A stretch of DNA of 64,000 bases, taken from Cloeon dipterum. Taxonomy: Eukaryota; Arthropoda; Insecta; Ephemeroptera; Baetidae. Made by a program: the position numbers and the translations under genes. The notes beneath the pieces were generated by a model that did not search any database, was not told the origin of the DNA, and saw nothing but the letters and a program-made list of their open reading frames with translations. Position 1 is the first letter of the stretch. The number at the start of each line of letters is the position of its first letter. The stretch covers positions 25,406,335-25,470,334 of the forward strand of contig NC_088788.1 of the NCBI RefSeq assembly GCF_949628265.1. Direction: 5' to 3'. Of the stretch, positions 23,401-37,206 are shown in pieces.

Positions 23401-26400
23401 GGACAGCGTTCGTAAGGAACCAGAATCACCTAATAATCACATTTTAACGCATCGTAAAACACTAATTTTGACTCCATTTTCTACGATACAATTTTACGAC
23501 CATAACAAAATAAATAATTGGTCGTGATCCCCGGGTTTACGATTGCACAGCAGTGTTAATCAATCATAAATGGTGGCAGGATATTTCCCGGCGGCAGGGG
23601 CACTTTTTTTGTATCCGCTTTTGATTGATCCCTAATCAATCGTCACAGCTCGGCCATGGTTTTTGCAAAGTTTGGCCAGCGCTGCGTTTAAAGCCCTGTC
23701 GCTGTGCCACTGTCGTCTTTAATTCCCCCGGCTGCACTTGCAAATCCCCACCGGAGCGATCATCACCGCCGTTTCGCAATCTGCACGCTAAAATGAGTTA
23801 CGGCTGGCGGCGTCAAAATTTCATCGCCAACGACGCCTTCATGCAAAATAAGAGTCGGTCCTGGAGAAAGAAAATGGGATGGCTGGCAAAGGACTTCCTC
23901 GGGCGGGCCAATATTTAATGTGGGTAGCCCTCAAGGTACCACAAAAAACCTGAATTCCAAACAGATTTTAAAATGGCAAACAGTGAGATTGTTCCGTAAG
24001 AATAAGTTCGCATATTTAAACTATACGTTTTTTTTTATCAAAATAGTCTCATTATTTTCATATAAAACGTTTTCTAGTATTTTCTAGGAAGAGCTCTCTG
24101 CTAATTTTCCCCTAGTTGTCATTTTCTTGAATAATATATCGTGTCTTTTGACAACTTCATCAAATCAGTTCAATATTTCGCAAAATAAATTCCTGAACTT
24201 TAGAAATAGTACAAGAGTTTTGCGCTTTCCATATTTATTTCCTGCGATTTTATTAGTTTCACGGAATAAATTGCAGCTTTCCCACTAATTAAATGAAGCA
24301 AAAAGCATGAAAATTCCCATTCATATTATTCAAACAATAGCATTATTTTTGGAATCAGACAATAAGAGGTCAGAGGTAAAATTGTACATTAAATTTTAAA
24401 ACGAAATTTGATGGTAAAAAAATAATAAGAAATGAAATTATAAGTAAATACGTTAATTCACCAGTTGCATAAACCCTAAGTGTTCGAAGCCGCCAACAGA
24501 TGGCGCCACCGTAGACTTTCGATTTTAAGGCACTTCCGCTGCGATTTCAGACTCAATCTAGCTACTGTGCATTCTTCAATTAATTTGCTAATTTTTGACG
24601 TGCTGAAAACCAAAATCGGTTCAGCCAATCGCCGTAGAATCGTGAAAAACTATTTTTTCAAATAAAAAAATCTTTACAAACGTTTCTACGGCGAATGGCT
24701 GAGCCGATTTTGGCTTTCATCACGTCAAAAATTAGCAAATTAATTTAAAAAAAGCAAAATAGCTAGATTGAGTCTGAAATCGCAGCGGAAATGCCTTAAA
24801 ACCGCTTAAAACAAAATTTCTAAGAAAGTCTGTGGTTGCGCCATCTGTTGGCGGCTTCAATAACTAAGGGTTTATGCAACTGGTCAATTGGAGAAATGTA
24901 CCTTATAGCGTACACAACCCATTTTTGACATTGTAGAGGGGTTTTTAGGAAAAAAATGTAATATGCAATTCATTTTTCCAATAGCGTGACTCACAAAATG
25001 AACCATTATTTAGAGGCATTGACTGGCCAGCATACTACCGGAGCAGCACCCAGTAATCCGGCAACGAGGGTGACTTGCGTAACTTGATCAATCAGCTGCC
25101 TGGCGTAGAAGCGCGTATGCAACCAGCACGTACTGCGAGATGCGTGTGTTGCATAACCTCAAAATATCGCGTATTATATTATGGAACATAAATTGTCTAA
25201 TTTTCATTTCTCCACAGGCTCCAAAGGGTTGCGAAATGTTTGAGTTATAGTAATGCATTTCAGTTCAATGCGTATAACAATCCCAAAGTGGAGTCGCGTG
25301 AAATACGTTTTGACTCAAACAAAGGAGTGTATGCGTATGGAAAATATTTGACTCACAACTCACGAGCAGTCGGCTCTACTATTAATTCAAATCAACCGTC
25401 TGTTTTCTTGTCGTGCATAAGCGTTGCAGACATTTATCAAACATAATTATGGCCCCATTATTAACAGAAAATTATCAAGTTGAAAATCAATAATTGCAAA
25501 AACATTCTTATCCTCCCCATTAAATAACGCTTATACAATGGTAAAAAGTGAATATCCCCAACCTAGAAACATGATTTTTTAATCTTGATTTCTTCTCAAA
25601 ATTTAAAATAATATGAAATATTTACAAAAAAAAAGAAGTTTAAAATTTTAACACGATCGCTTGCATTTCAGTGCATCAAAAAAGCGAGTTTGTGTGAGCG
25701 ACCGACATTTTTTAGATTTTTAACCGTTCCTAGTTTAGGGCATAGCATAGCTGCCCATTTCGGCACGGAAGATGCGAGTGTTGGGCTTGGACGAAGTGGC
25801 TGGGAATAAAGCGAACGGTTGCAGATCGATAGGGCTCTTTCAGGCAGGTTGCGAGCGGGCAGCCTCTCTCGCTCTGTCTCATGTTGCCCGTTCGTGCTTT
25901 TTATTTTAATGATTCAGCCGGCTGCCGCCTCTCGATTCACCCAGGTGCTGCGTTTGTTAGCGACATTGTGTGGCCCCAACTGCCCCGGCCGCCTCCAATT
26001 ACACTTCTTCTTCCCTCTACCTGTTTGTGTGTTTATTATGTGACGCAGACTAATGTCCAATGAAAGCTACTCGTCCTAATGGACTATAGTTCGATCTGTT
26101 TTACTACAACATGGCACACTGTTTTTGCTTCACTACGAGCTCTGAAGCATAGAATTCAAATAATTAAGCGCTGAATAAATAGGTTCTACGTCATTTCAGC
26201 AATAAAGATACCCTCTGAGATTCAGTTTTAGTAGAAAGTTAAACGAAGAGTTTTACATAAAAGGATCATTCTGAAGAAGATGGTTGAACGAATGTGTAAA
26301 CAAGTTTCACAGGAGTATAGTTTTAAGTGTTTCTAAATTTTAAACAAAAAACTGCTGTGCTGTGCTGTGCTGTGCGTAGGCCGGGAACACTCACTTAAAA

Positions 26401-28166
26401 GTGAGATATAGGGTTCTATTATTACTCAAAATCGCTTCAGCAGAAGCCAACATCTGTTTAACTCTGACAACGAGTCAACAGGTTAACTGAATGGCAAGCA
26501 ACAAACACACTGCAGCCTTTTGTTTAACGCAGGTTCAAGGCAGCCGGTGATGCAATTTATTTGCCTCTTCGGCACATCCGTTTTCCACTAAAAATAAGCT
26601 CGTGAATGTTGGAAAATCTGCGGTTTGGTTGGAATGCGTGACGTCACAAATTTGTGGTTTCATTCAAGCTTTAAATTGATGAATTCTGAAAATTAAAATA
26701 GATGTGACAAAAGTGAGGTGTTGAATAATTATTACTAACAAAAATTTGAAAGCAGAAGAAAACTTAAATTATTTTCTACCTTTACGATTTTTTGCATTAT
26801 ATGCGTAATGTTCCCATTCCCAAAACGGTAATTATATTGCATTAAATTTTAATCTACATCTACATGATAGAATAACACAGATTATATTAGCTGCGAAAAA
26901 CATAATTAAAATCACATGCTGATAGGCTTTGCAGATGACTATTCAAAGCATCACATAAATCGGATCCCACAAGAGGACCGCGAAAAAAGTTCTTTGACGC
27001 ACGCGAGAGGAATAATTATAGTCGGTTTAATAAGTGCGTGCGGCCGTCAATTCAGCGCAGATGTTCCTAATTAAAAGGATTATCTCCACAGGCATTTCAT
27101 GCTGCGCCGATTGTATGCAATTAGTGCAGTATTTTCCCTTTATGGTGCTCATTATTATTTAAGTGACATTCGATGACGATAATTCTACAAGTCTGTGTGT
27201 AGTGCACGCACCAGCAGCACCGCTCGCAAAACAGCCAATAACTCGATCAAATATAAAAGCGGCGTCTGCAATTTCATTCGAGCCTATAATTAATCAATAC
27301 ATTATGCAAGTACGCGCTATGAGCAAAATCAATCCTTATTAGCCTCCTTTGTGCGCGCGGTAGCCCGAAATTAAAGGCGGCCGCGGCGACCCCCGGATTG
27401 TTGGAGCGCTCTCCAGATCGATGCGCATTTGTGCGAAAAAAATATGCAATAACTTACCCAATCACGGACATAGTTGTCAAGGTCATAGAAGGTTTTTGCG
27501 CTCTTTACATTCCGTAGTAATAATCCGGTCCAGAGCGTGTGGGCGCGCGGAGGATAGCTCGCCGATACATCTCTGCTCTCTCTCGCTTGCACCCGCCTGC
27601 TTCGCTTTTGCTTTCCTTCTTTCTCTCTCTGTCCTGCCCGCTCCTCGTTCGGCTGGAACTTGCACTCTGATTGGTGGAGCCATCAAAGCCGTCTGCCAGT
27701 GAAGAGCTGCTGCCAGCGGCCAGAGAACGAGCTTTCTGCTTACTCAGTGAGGTTGCAGCACTATTCTATTCGTGAATCGAGCTATTAATTAGGGGTTAAT
27801 GGTAGTGTATTCTACTGCTGCTATGGGGCTCTCTTCATTACAGTTAAAAAAAGTCTGGTTGCTGGTTGGCTGGTTGGTTGGTATGGTACAACCCGGTATA
27901 GCCACTGATTGTGAGATTGCGGCAATCAGCTGACATCTGTTCGCATTACATAAATGTTGGCAACATTGACCGGGTATTTCCCCCATTCCCCTTCCCCCTT
28001 GTTTTGCTAGTCTTATCCAGTCAAATCCAACGTTCAACAACATCTCTGACGATCTAAAGTCAATGTCATATTACTATTTCAAGTCCTTACAAGAGCAATA
28101 GATGTCAGACCCGATGGAAATTTACTAGAACTTTTGGTTAAATTAACTTGCAAGTGGAATTGAAGG
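17405..28166. other. 10.8 kb interval without recognisable genes; candidate cis-regulatory region
   Basis: It separates the divergently transcribed GPR158-like receptor (minus) and ATE1 (plus). No ORF resembles a known family and none shows a plausible exon chain. The interval alternates AT-rich stretches (many TAATTA-type cores) with more complex, higher-GC blocks, for example about 18840-19260, 20090-20470, 21100-21610, 22240-22860, 23520-23920 and 26900-27720. Such blocks look like promoter/enhancer DNA or distant non-coding exons. One hairpin repeat is at 24455-24889. A TATAAAAG box lies near 27252 without an assignable gene. Confidence 0.4.
24455..24889. repeat. Imperfect foldback (MITE-like) element, about 435 bp
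   Basis: The left arm (about 24455-24642) begins AATTCACCAGTTGCATAAAC and continues GCCGCCAACAGATGGCGCCA. The right arm (about 24681-24889) is its diverged reverse complement, containing GCGCCATCTGTTGGCGGC and ending GGTTTATGCAACTGGTCAATT. The spacer is about 38 bp. The right arm has an extra internal segment near 24803-24830 and several substitutions. There is no coding capacity, so this is most simply an old non-autonomous DNA element. Confidence 0.75.
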
Positions 28167-30154
<1,988 letters not shown>

Positions 30155-30820
30155 GAAATAATATGATCATCTCAACACAATGGGTAGGTTAGATTTTGAC
30201 TTGTTCCCTCAATTCCTCAAAATGTTCCAACTTGAGATTGAGGTGACAAGCCTATCTCACAATCAGACTCACCCGATATATTAGTGTATATTTTAATTGT
30301 GTACTGAAGGCTTATTTTAATATTCAAAATTGTGTAAATATGAAACGAGACTGTTTTCATCTTCAATTAATAATTTCACGAATTTTACTGAAATACACAT
30401 CACTTACAAAAAATAAAAAAAATCGGCAACAAATATTTATTATCTTATTATCATTTCCCTCATAAAAAGAACCCAAAATTTTATGACTTGTATCTAGCTT
30501 GATTTGTATAAATCTCGTAAAAATATTAATGCTGAGATGGCTCCACGTCGATTTTTCTATGAACGCTTCAAGTAGTGCGATAATTTTTCGCGCTTCCCTA
30601 CTCCTGGTATTTTCATGTGTGATATAGATGGCGCATAGCAATAGGCACACATTAGAGTGAACACGCCCACATAACCACATGGTAATGCATTATTTGGCGT
30701 GCTGTTGCTGTTGCCGTGTGCTGTCTATGTTTACTGGATAGTGATTTTTAAATCAACTACAGCAAATTAACTTTCTCTTCTCTTTTGCATCTCGTGTTCA
30801 TCGAAAACAATTCACTAAAA
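30155..30820. other. ATE1 3' UTR and LYAR promoter interval
   Basis: Between the ATE1 stop and LYAR start. A candidate ATE1 poly(A) signal (AATAAA) lies near 30412. The right half (about 30600-30820) is less AT-rich and is the likely LYAR promoter/5' UTR. No additional gene is seen. Confidence 0.5.
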
Positions 30821-32394
30821 ATGGTGTACTTTATCTGTAATAACTGCGGCGACAGCTTGAAAAAGAACCAGGTGGATCAACACTTTTACAAACCAAGATG
30901 CAAAGGCTGTAGCGTATCTTGCATGGACTGCCACCGAGATTTCGAGTATGCATAATTATTATAAAATTCGTGGATTTCTTAAATATTATTCCTAATACAC
31001 AAAATATTATGACTGTGCTTCTCATCCTTGTCTTCTCTTTTGGCTTTTTAAGTCTCAATTAAATAAAACAACAACATAATCGAGGAAATTAATACATATA
31101 ACAATAATAGGTGTTTGATTTATTGCTCAGTAACTCTTATTATGTGTGGAAATAATTTTATAATTTTCCAGCTCCAAAAGCTACGCTCAGCACAATCAAT
31201 GCATCACAGAGCAGGAGAAATACTCTGGGGGAAATTTTACTCAGAAAACTGCAACAGCAAATAAGCTAGCAAAAAGAGATGAGTGGTGCACTCTAATCAA
31301 CGATGTGGCCAACAATAGAGGACCTGGCCGCTCAAAGATGGTGCAAGACATGCTCAACTTTATTGCTGGACTTCAAACTGTTCCCAAAAAGGAGAAGTCT
31401 TTCATGGTAAAAGTATTTTGCTATATTCACGGACTTGAGATTCTCAAAGAGTAAATTATTTTAGAATTATGCAAACACATTACCTAGAGACTTCAGAAAT
31501 GCCAACGCCGCCCAGAAGGTTTGGTCACTTTTGATGGAAGAGTTAAGCAAGCGGAAAGAACAAAACTCCAACAGCGCAGCTCCTACCAAGCCAGCAGTAG
31601 AAAAGAGCGAGAAAGCAAAGGTTGTTGAGACTGTTGAAGCACTAGAAGTGGATAACACAGAAAAGGCTGGTGGCGAAACAGTTGTCAACCACGAGGTTGC
31701 AACACCTGGTGTGTGGAAGAAAGCCATTAAGCGGCTGTCGAAGAGAGAGGGTGACAGCACTGATGTATTTAAGGCTTTGGCCGGTTTAGAAGATGTGCCT
31801 ACTGGCCCCAAAAAATCATTCAAGGTAAACTTGATTTTTTTGGAAAAAGGCCAATTGTTTTTCTCAATTTATTTGTCTTTTAGAAGTACCTGAGGATGAA
31901 AGTTCCTCAAGCTAAAAATTCGGCTCAGATTTGGTCTGCGTTGAATGAGGAATGCGCCAAAATCAACAGCAAAAAGAGGTCGTTGCCTGAAGAAGTTACC
32001 ACCAATGGCAACAACAGAGTGAAAAAAGCGAAAGTGGAGGGCAACTCAGGTAAATGAGTGCACTGTGAGATTGGGTTAGACTCATTTGTTTATTTTCTCA
32101 GAATCGCCCAAGTCTGAGGAGTCTGAAGTTCAGAACGGTGCATCTCCTGCTAAGGGGTCCAAGTTCCCATGGAAGAAATCGGTGCTTAGTGTGCTGCAGT
32201 CGAGCAAAGATAATTCCATGAGCCTAAAAAAGTTGACAAAGAAAGTGTTTGCAGAATATGAAAGTCTTGGCCTGGATAGCTCTGATAAAGAAAAAATGGA
32301 TGCAAAGTTGACTCAGGCTATTGGACATATTGCCAACTGCACAATAATGAAGAAGGAAAACAAGGAAGTGGTAATGCTTGTTACTGGAAACTGA
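30821..32394 (+). CDS. Lyar: LYAR-type nucleolar zinc-finger protein (cell growth-regulating nucleolar protein)
   Basis: Five in-phase exons: 30821-30945, 31172-31406, 31465-31824, 31884-32049 and 32102-32394; 392 residues. The start gives MVYFICNNCGDSLKK, the family N-terminus. Two LYAR-type C2HC zinc fingers are visible: C6-C9-H21-C27, then C34-C37-H49-C52 (SYAQHNQCITEQEKY). A middle helical segment (residues about 75-145), a long Lys/Glu-rich disordered part with nuclear-localisation-like basic clusters, and a C-terminal domain (KFPWKKSVLSVLQ ... LTQAIGHIANCTIM) follow, as in the family. Known members localise to the nucleolus and act in ribosome biogenesis and transcriptional control. An AATAAA at 32472-32477 fits its poly(A) site. 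ATE1 lies 667 bp upstream on the same strand, but nothing suggests co-regulation. Confidence 0.9.
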
Positions 32395-33008
32395 AAACTC
32401 GTTTAAAATTGAATTTTTGTACATGAAATGGACAGATTTATAAGACAATTTCTTAAACTGAAATGAGGAAAAATAAAAAATACAATTTTTCATAATGCAG
32501 TATGTATGTTAAAATTATTAATACTGTCCCCTCTGAAAATTATAGGTTGTACTTTTGGGAAAATGTGGAAGTCTGGTAATTATAATTATAGCTATGCGAA
32601 AAACTGGTTTTATTTTAATATTTAGCAAATGTGAAGCGCTTGAAGAAGATTTAAACAAGTGTTCAGTCACACCCAGGTCACCATTCCGAAATTTCCCATG
32701 TTGAAATGTGATCAAACATTCCTGTCTTCATTTAAAAGATACAAAGGAGGATTGGCTTAGGTTAGGGTTTTTTCTAATCTTGTTTCTTCTCAGACACTTC
32801 ATTATTTAGTTTGAAATAAATTAAATGAAAGACTTGAGAAACTCAAAAGTGGCCGAATTTTGGAAAGAAATTTAAATTTGGCACCAGAAACAAATAATTT
32901 GAAATTCGCGGTTTAAATGTCGCTTCGCGCATGGCCTACCATGCGTGGCCTTTGATTTCAAAGATAGCACTTAACTCTCAAGTCTCAACTTGAATAAGTG
33001 CACTAAAC
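32395..33008. other. LYAR 3' UTR / SUCLG1 promoter interval
   Basis: No coding feature is seen. The right end is expected to carry the SUCLG1 5' UTR, whose start codon is at 33009. Confidence 0.5.
32472..32477 (+). promoter_or_regulatory. Candidate LYAR polyadenylation signal (AATAAA)
   Basis: First canonical hexamer downstream of the LYAR stop codon (78 bp), in an A-rich context. Confidence 0.5.
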
Positions 33009-35221
33009 ATGGCCGCCCCCATCAGGCTCCTCGCTCGTTTCGCAGGTATTTTTTCTCAGAAAACTCGAATAATACTTAAAGAATCACTGCACCCTCTATT
33101 TCAACCCTTTAAAAGTAGGGTTTATTAGTTAACTGCACAGTCTTTGTCTCGTCGTAAAGTCACAGCTGTTGTCACGAGCACTGATTTTGTGGTTTTCTCA
33201 TCTGCTTTTCATTTTGGTGATGTTTTTCTCATTAAATAGTCGGCTCTGGTAAAGATTGATGGATATTGGACAGTTTCAACTCTAACATAAAAATCCCGTA
33301 TTTTGTTTACACACGTCTGATTCATGAAATCATAATTAAGATCTTAATTGAACGTTTAATAGGTCAATTTGCAACCATGTCTTCGTGCAAGTCAATTATA
33401 CTCAGATGATTTTAATATCATGTTGGTACAGATGTTCATGTAGATTGAAAAGATCAGTGTGTCTTCTGAAGAAATCATCTATCTATGTTTATATACACTG
33501 ATCTAGTCAATCTCCAAGGTCAAAAAGGGCACACCATAGCCGTAATTAGTATTTGATGTCCAATCAATGTCTAAAAAGGCTTTACGGTTCTACACGCACT
33601 CATTCATCATGATCTCTCAACTCCATGATTTTACATGATGATATAAAATTAACATCCTGTTAAAATTTTTGTCCTTTTTAGATAATATTTTATACCAAAA
33701 TTTATTTATTTTCCAGCTCCTCACTGGAACTGCATTAGGACAAATTACACTTCAACTAGACCGAACCTTATGATAAATGGCAACACGAAAGTGATATGCC
33801 AGGGATTCACCGGAAAGCAGGGTACTTTCCACAGTCAGCAGGCGATCGAGTATGGAACAAACATGGTCGGAGGTGTTTCGCCAGGAAAGGGCGGCAAATC
33901 GCATTTAAACTTGCCAGTGTTCAACTCCGTTCAGGAGGTCCGTCTCTTGCATTTTGAAGGGGTCAAATTTATTTGATATCTGATTCGCTTGTCAGGCCAA
34001 ACAATCGACTGGAGCTGAAGCGACTGTGATCTACGTTCCTCCACCTGGTGCCGCTAAAGCTATCGAAGAGGCGATCGATGCCGAAATCCCCCTGATCGTC
34101 TGCATCACGGAAGGTATTCCGCAACAAGACATGGTTAGGGTCAAGCATAAGCTCGTCAGACAGGGAAAGAGCCGACTCATCGGCCCCAACTGCCCTGGAA
34201 TCATTGCTCCAGAAAAGGTGAATGTGACAAAATTGAATTGAAAATAGTAAAGTAACAACCGTTTTTTTTTTTAATTCAGTGCAAAATTGGAATCATGCCT
34301 GGACACATCCACCAGCGAGGCTGCATTGGTATCGTCTCTCGCTCTGGCACCCTGACATACGAAGCAGTTCACCAGACCACTCAGGTAAATTCCAATCTCC
34401 TAGGACTTTGATATTAAATCATCTAAAAATGCTAAAGTTTTGATAAAAATGTGTTGTTATCTTCTTCGCACTCTAAAGATTAAAGTTCAACATAGTTTTG
34501 TTGCGTCACATTTTTTTAGTATGTATGTCAATAGTCCATTATTGTGTTATTTATCCAGACGCAATCCTGAATACAGGTTGGCCTTGGTCAAACCCTCTGT
34601 GTCGGAATCGGCGGAGATCCGTTCAATGGAACTGACTTCATTGACTGCCTGGAAGTGTTCCTTGCTGACCCTGAAACCAAGGGCATCGTCCTCATTGGAG
34701 AAATTGGAGGTGTTGCCGAAGAAAGTGCTGCTGAATATCTGATGAAGAACAACTCCGTAAGCTAAGCATTGTGTGCTGTATATGCAAATTTAATTGAATA
34801 TTTGACTTTGAAGGGACCGAACGCAAAGCCTGTTGTGTCCTTTATCGCTGGCTTGACTGCCCCTCCTGGCCGCAGGATGGGACACGCTGGTGCTATTATT
34901 TCTGGAGGAAAAGGTGGTGCCCAAGACAAAATCGATGCGCTTGAGAAGGTAAAAATCCTCTTTTTAAATATTTTTTGGCCAAATTGATCAACAATGCTGT
35001 TTTGCTTCTGGAACACGCAATACACAGCGTGAAAATCATATCAATTGCTCTGAGTGATTTACGGCTTTGTCCAAGTTATTTTTAAATTGTTTCTCCGTTA
35101 GTCTTCAGCGTGCCTTTAAAAGTTAATTTTAAATTTGCAGGCTGGCGTGCTGGTTACAAAGAGTCCTGCCCAAATGGGAAATGTCCTCTTAAAAGAAATG
35201 AAGAGGAAAGGAATTTACTAA
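33009..35221 (+). CDS. SUCLG1 (Scsalpha): Succinyl-CoA ligase alpha subunit, mitochondrial
   Basis: Seven in-phase exons: 33009-33045, 33717-33937, 33996-34217, 34280-34384, 34577-34756, 34814-34948 and 35141-35221; 326 residues, the usual family length. Exon 1 encodes a short Arg/Ala/Leu-rich start ([12 protein letters not shown]) suited to mitochondrial import. The CoA-binding fold shows [20 protein letters not shown] and [14 protein letters not shown]. The central part shows [16 protein letters not shown] and [20 protein letters not shown]. The C-terminal domain has the phosphohistidine loop [15 protein letters not shown] (His about 279), the residue phosphorylated in the catalytic cycle. 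The enzyme converts succinyl-CoA, Pi and NDP to succinate, CoA and NTP in the TCA cycle; the beta partner sets ADP or GDP specificity and is not in this window. No defect is seen. Confidence 0.97.
33442..33513. repeat. Small inverted repeat in SUCLG1 intron 1
   Basis: AGATTGAAAAGATCAGTGTG (33442-33461) pairs imperfectly with TACACTGATCTAGTCAATCT (33494-33513) across a spacer of about 32 bp. It could be the remnant of a small hairpin element or a chance structure. Confidence 0.5.
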
Positions 35222-35677
35222 TAGATAAGCCATTAACCTTTACCCCTAACTGTTTACCAGCAACCTCTCCATTCTATTGCTTATCCATCTTTTGAAATAT
35301 TTTTAACATGCTGGAGATGAATCAACACGCAGGTTTTGCTTCAGTTTGAGGAGAATTTCGATTTAATTTTAAATCATTCTCCGAAACTTTTAAGCCATTC
35401 TCTGCTGCGAACAAACCTATTTGCGATTTTACAAAAAGCAACAAAAGCAAAAGAGAAGCACATTCATCCAAAGATAGACGTAGAAAATTGATCACCCTAT
35501 CCCATCTAAATTTGTGACGCGGAGATCCCTCCCGGTTTTTGTCGTTGTGCCCAAAATTTGACACAAAAGGAATGGCGTTTAAAAAGACTTTGTTACGATA
35601 CTATACATTGAAGATAATTCTGCGAATAAAACAAGCAGAGTACGTTGTTGATGTAAACACTGCACAATCTTTTATTC
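35222..35677. other. Convergent 3' regions of SUCLG1 and the uncharacterised gene
   Basis: A plus-strand AATAAA is at 35625-35630, and a minus-strand AATAAA (TTTATT at 35671-35676) directly follows the minus gene's stop. If both are used, the two transcripts overlap or nearly meet. No other gene is visible. Confidence 0.5.
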
Positions 35678-37206
35678 TCACGACTCCTCTTCTCGCGGAG
35701 GCTCTTCTTGCTGCAAACTCTTGCGCGAGCTGCTCAGCTGGCTCATCGACGCCAGCTGCGTGTACCTTTGAACTCTGTCACGCACACTGCCCTGCCTTCG
35801 AAACTCAAATGCTGGCTGTGTTCTCGTCTCTTCTTTTTCTGATTTGTGTTTCTGCCATGACGAATCGTTGTCTGCAAAGGGAATATTGGGATCTTCATTA
35901 GTTTTCAGCAGGATTCTCATTTAGGCATATGTTTTAAAAATTTTAATGTCTGATAGAAATTCCACTGTGATTTACTAATGAAAAAACTCTTGATGCTAGC
36001 TAAAAATTCTCAAATGTTTTTGTTCAATTAATATGTAGTTGATCCTAATATTTTTCATTAAAATTTTCCATTTAGTTGCGCTCACAATATTTTGAATTAT
36101 ATTTACCGAAAATTTTGATTATTTAATTGGAATATTTTTTAAAATCTAATCTTAAACTATTACGACTAGAACGCCTGCCTTTCTATAAAATATTTTTTTT
36201 CGCATTGATCTTGCCTAAAACTTTCTTTCGCTCGCCGAGCTTTAGCGCGCGCAGCTCGATCTCAAACTTCTTGTTGGCCGGCCTGGCCGCTGGGTCCGGC
36301 GTCGCCGCCTCTGCGGCACCTTGGTTGAACTTTGCCCTGCGCACCAAAAACTGCTGTCTGTGGGCATGCACGCTCTCGGCGACTGAGCTGGATGAAATGT
36401 TGGAGGTGAATGAGCTCCACGAGCGGCGCACCGCGCTCAAATTTGTGTTCCTGTCGGCCAGTGAATGAATCGCGCCTTCTTTGGCCACAGCCGGCTTGTT
36501 TCCTGCAAAATTCTCGACATGATTTGACTGCTTTCTCAGACACTCGTCGCTCTCTTTACTTATTTCTACGTCCTCCTCATGCTTTGGCATGCCGTTCTCG
36601 TGAATATTGCCACTGTCATCAGTCTCATCAGGCGTCGCGGAGCCGTTTCTCAACTCTGGTTCCGCAGATTTGATAGCCTCGTCGTTGCCCTTTAAAATAT
36701 TATCAGATTTATCAAACGTAATCGAATCACTACTGGCCTTTTATAGTTAGCTATATTTTTAGCATCGATCTAAAGTGGAACCTCAGCTAAATTGTATTTG
36801 ATTTGAGTAAAATAAAAAAAATCTTCAAGCAGTCTCAAAGCAGAATTATTTAGTTTAAATCGTTATAGTAAAAATTATATATACTGGTGGAGAAAATAAT
36901 GATGGAAAATATTGACTACAAATTTAAGAGTTTTGAAAGAGTAGAGATAACTCAGATGTGAATATAAATTACTTTTTTTAATTTTTGCAATCGTGCGCCG
37001 AAAAAAATTAGATAGTTTGTAATGAAACATGAATTTCATCCAAGTATTTTTCTATATAACCCATCATTATTAGCCCCAACCGGCTTTAACACACTCTTCG
37101 CAACTTTCGCAAGCTTTTTGCTTAAAGACATTTGAATTTTTGGAATTTTTCAACAGAGATGAATATAACAAAAGTTCACACGTACTTTTCGCTCCTCGAC
37201 GTCCAT
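35678..37206 (-). CDS. Uncharacterised, probably disordered protein
   Basis: I do not recognise the family. Best model: exons 37206-37186 (MDVEERK, donor GTACGT), 36689-36215 and 35871-35678, giving 229 residues. The second intron would have a GC donor (TTAG|GCAAGA) and a good acceptor (CCCTTTGCAG), and joins in phase as ...GERKKVL-DNDSSWQKH... Without that splice, exon 2 reads to a TAG at 36183-36185, giving 175 residues. The protein is polar: an acidic N-terminal half (GSATPDETDDSGN), a Ser-rich region with Arg (AVRRSWSSFTSNISSSS), a charged helical segment (KKFEIELRALKLGERKK), and an Arg/Ser-rich tail (RQGSVRDRVQRYTQLASMSQ). No signal peptide, membrane span or enzyme motif is visible. The coding character and conserved-looking helices make it a real gene; function is unknown. 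Confidence 0.6.

Noticed and set aside
23625-23918. 97-residue ORF in the gene-free interval
   Set aside because: Composition looks non-coding, there is no homology I recognise, and no neighbouring exons.
26353-26375. Short GCTGT tandem repeat
   Set aside because: Only a few units; too short to merit annotation as a satellite or regulatory element.
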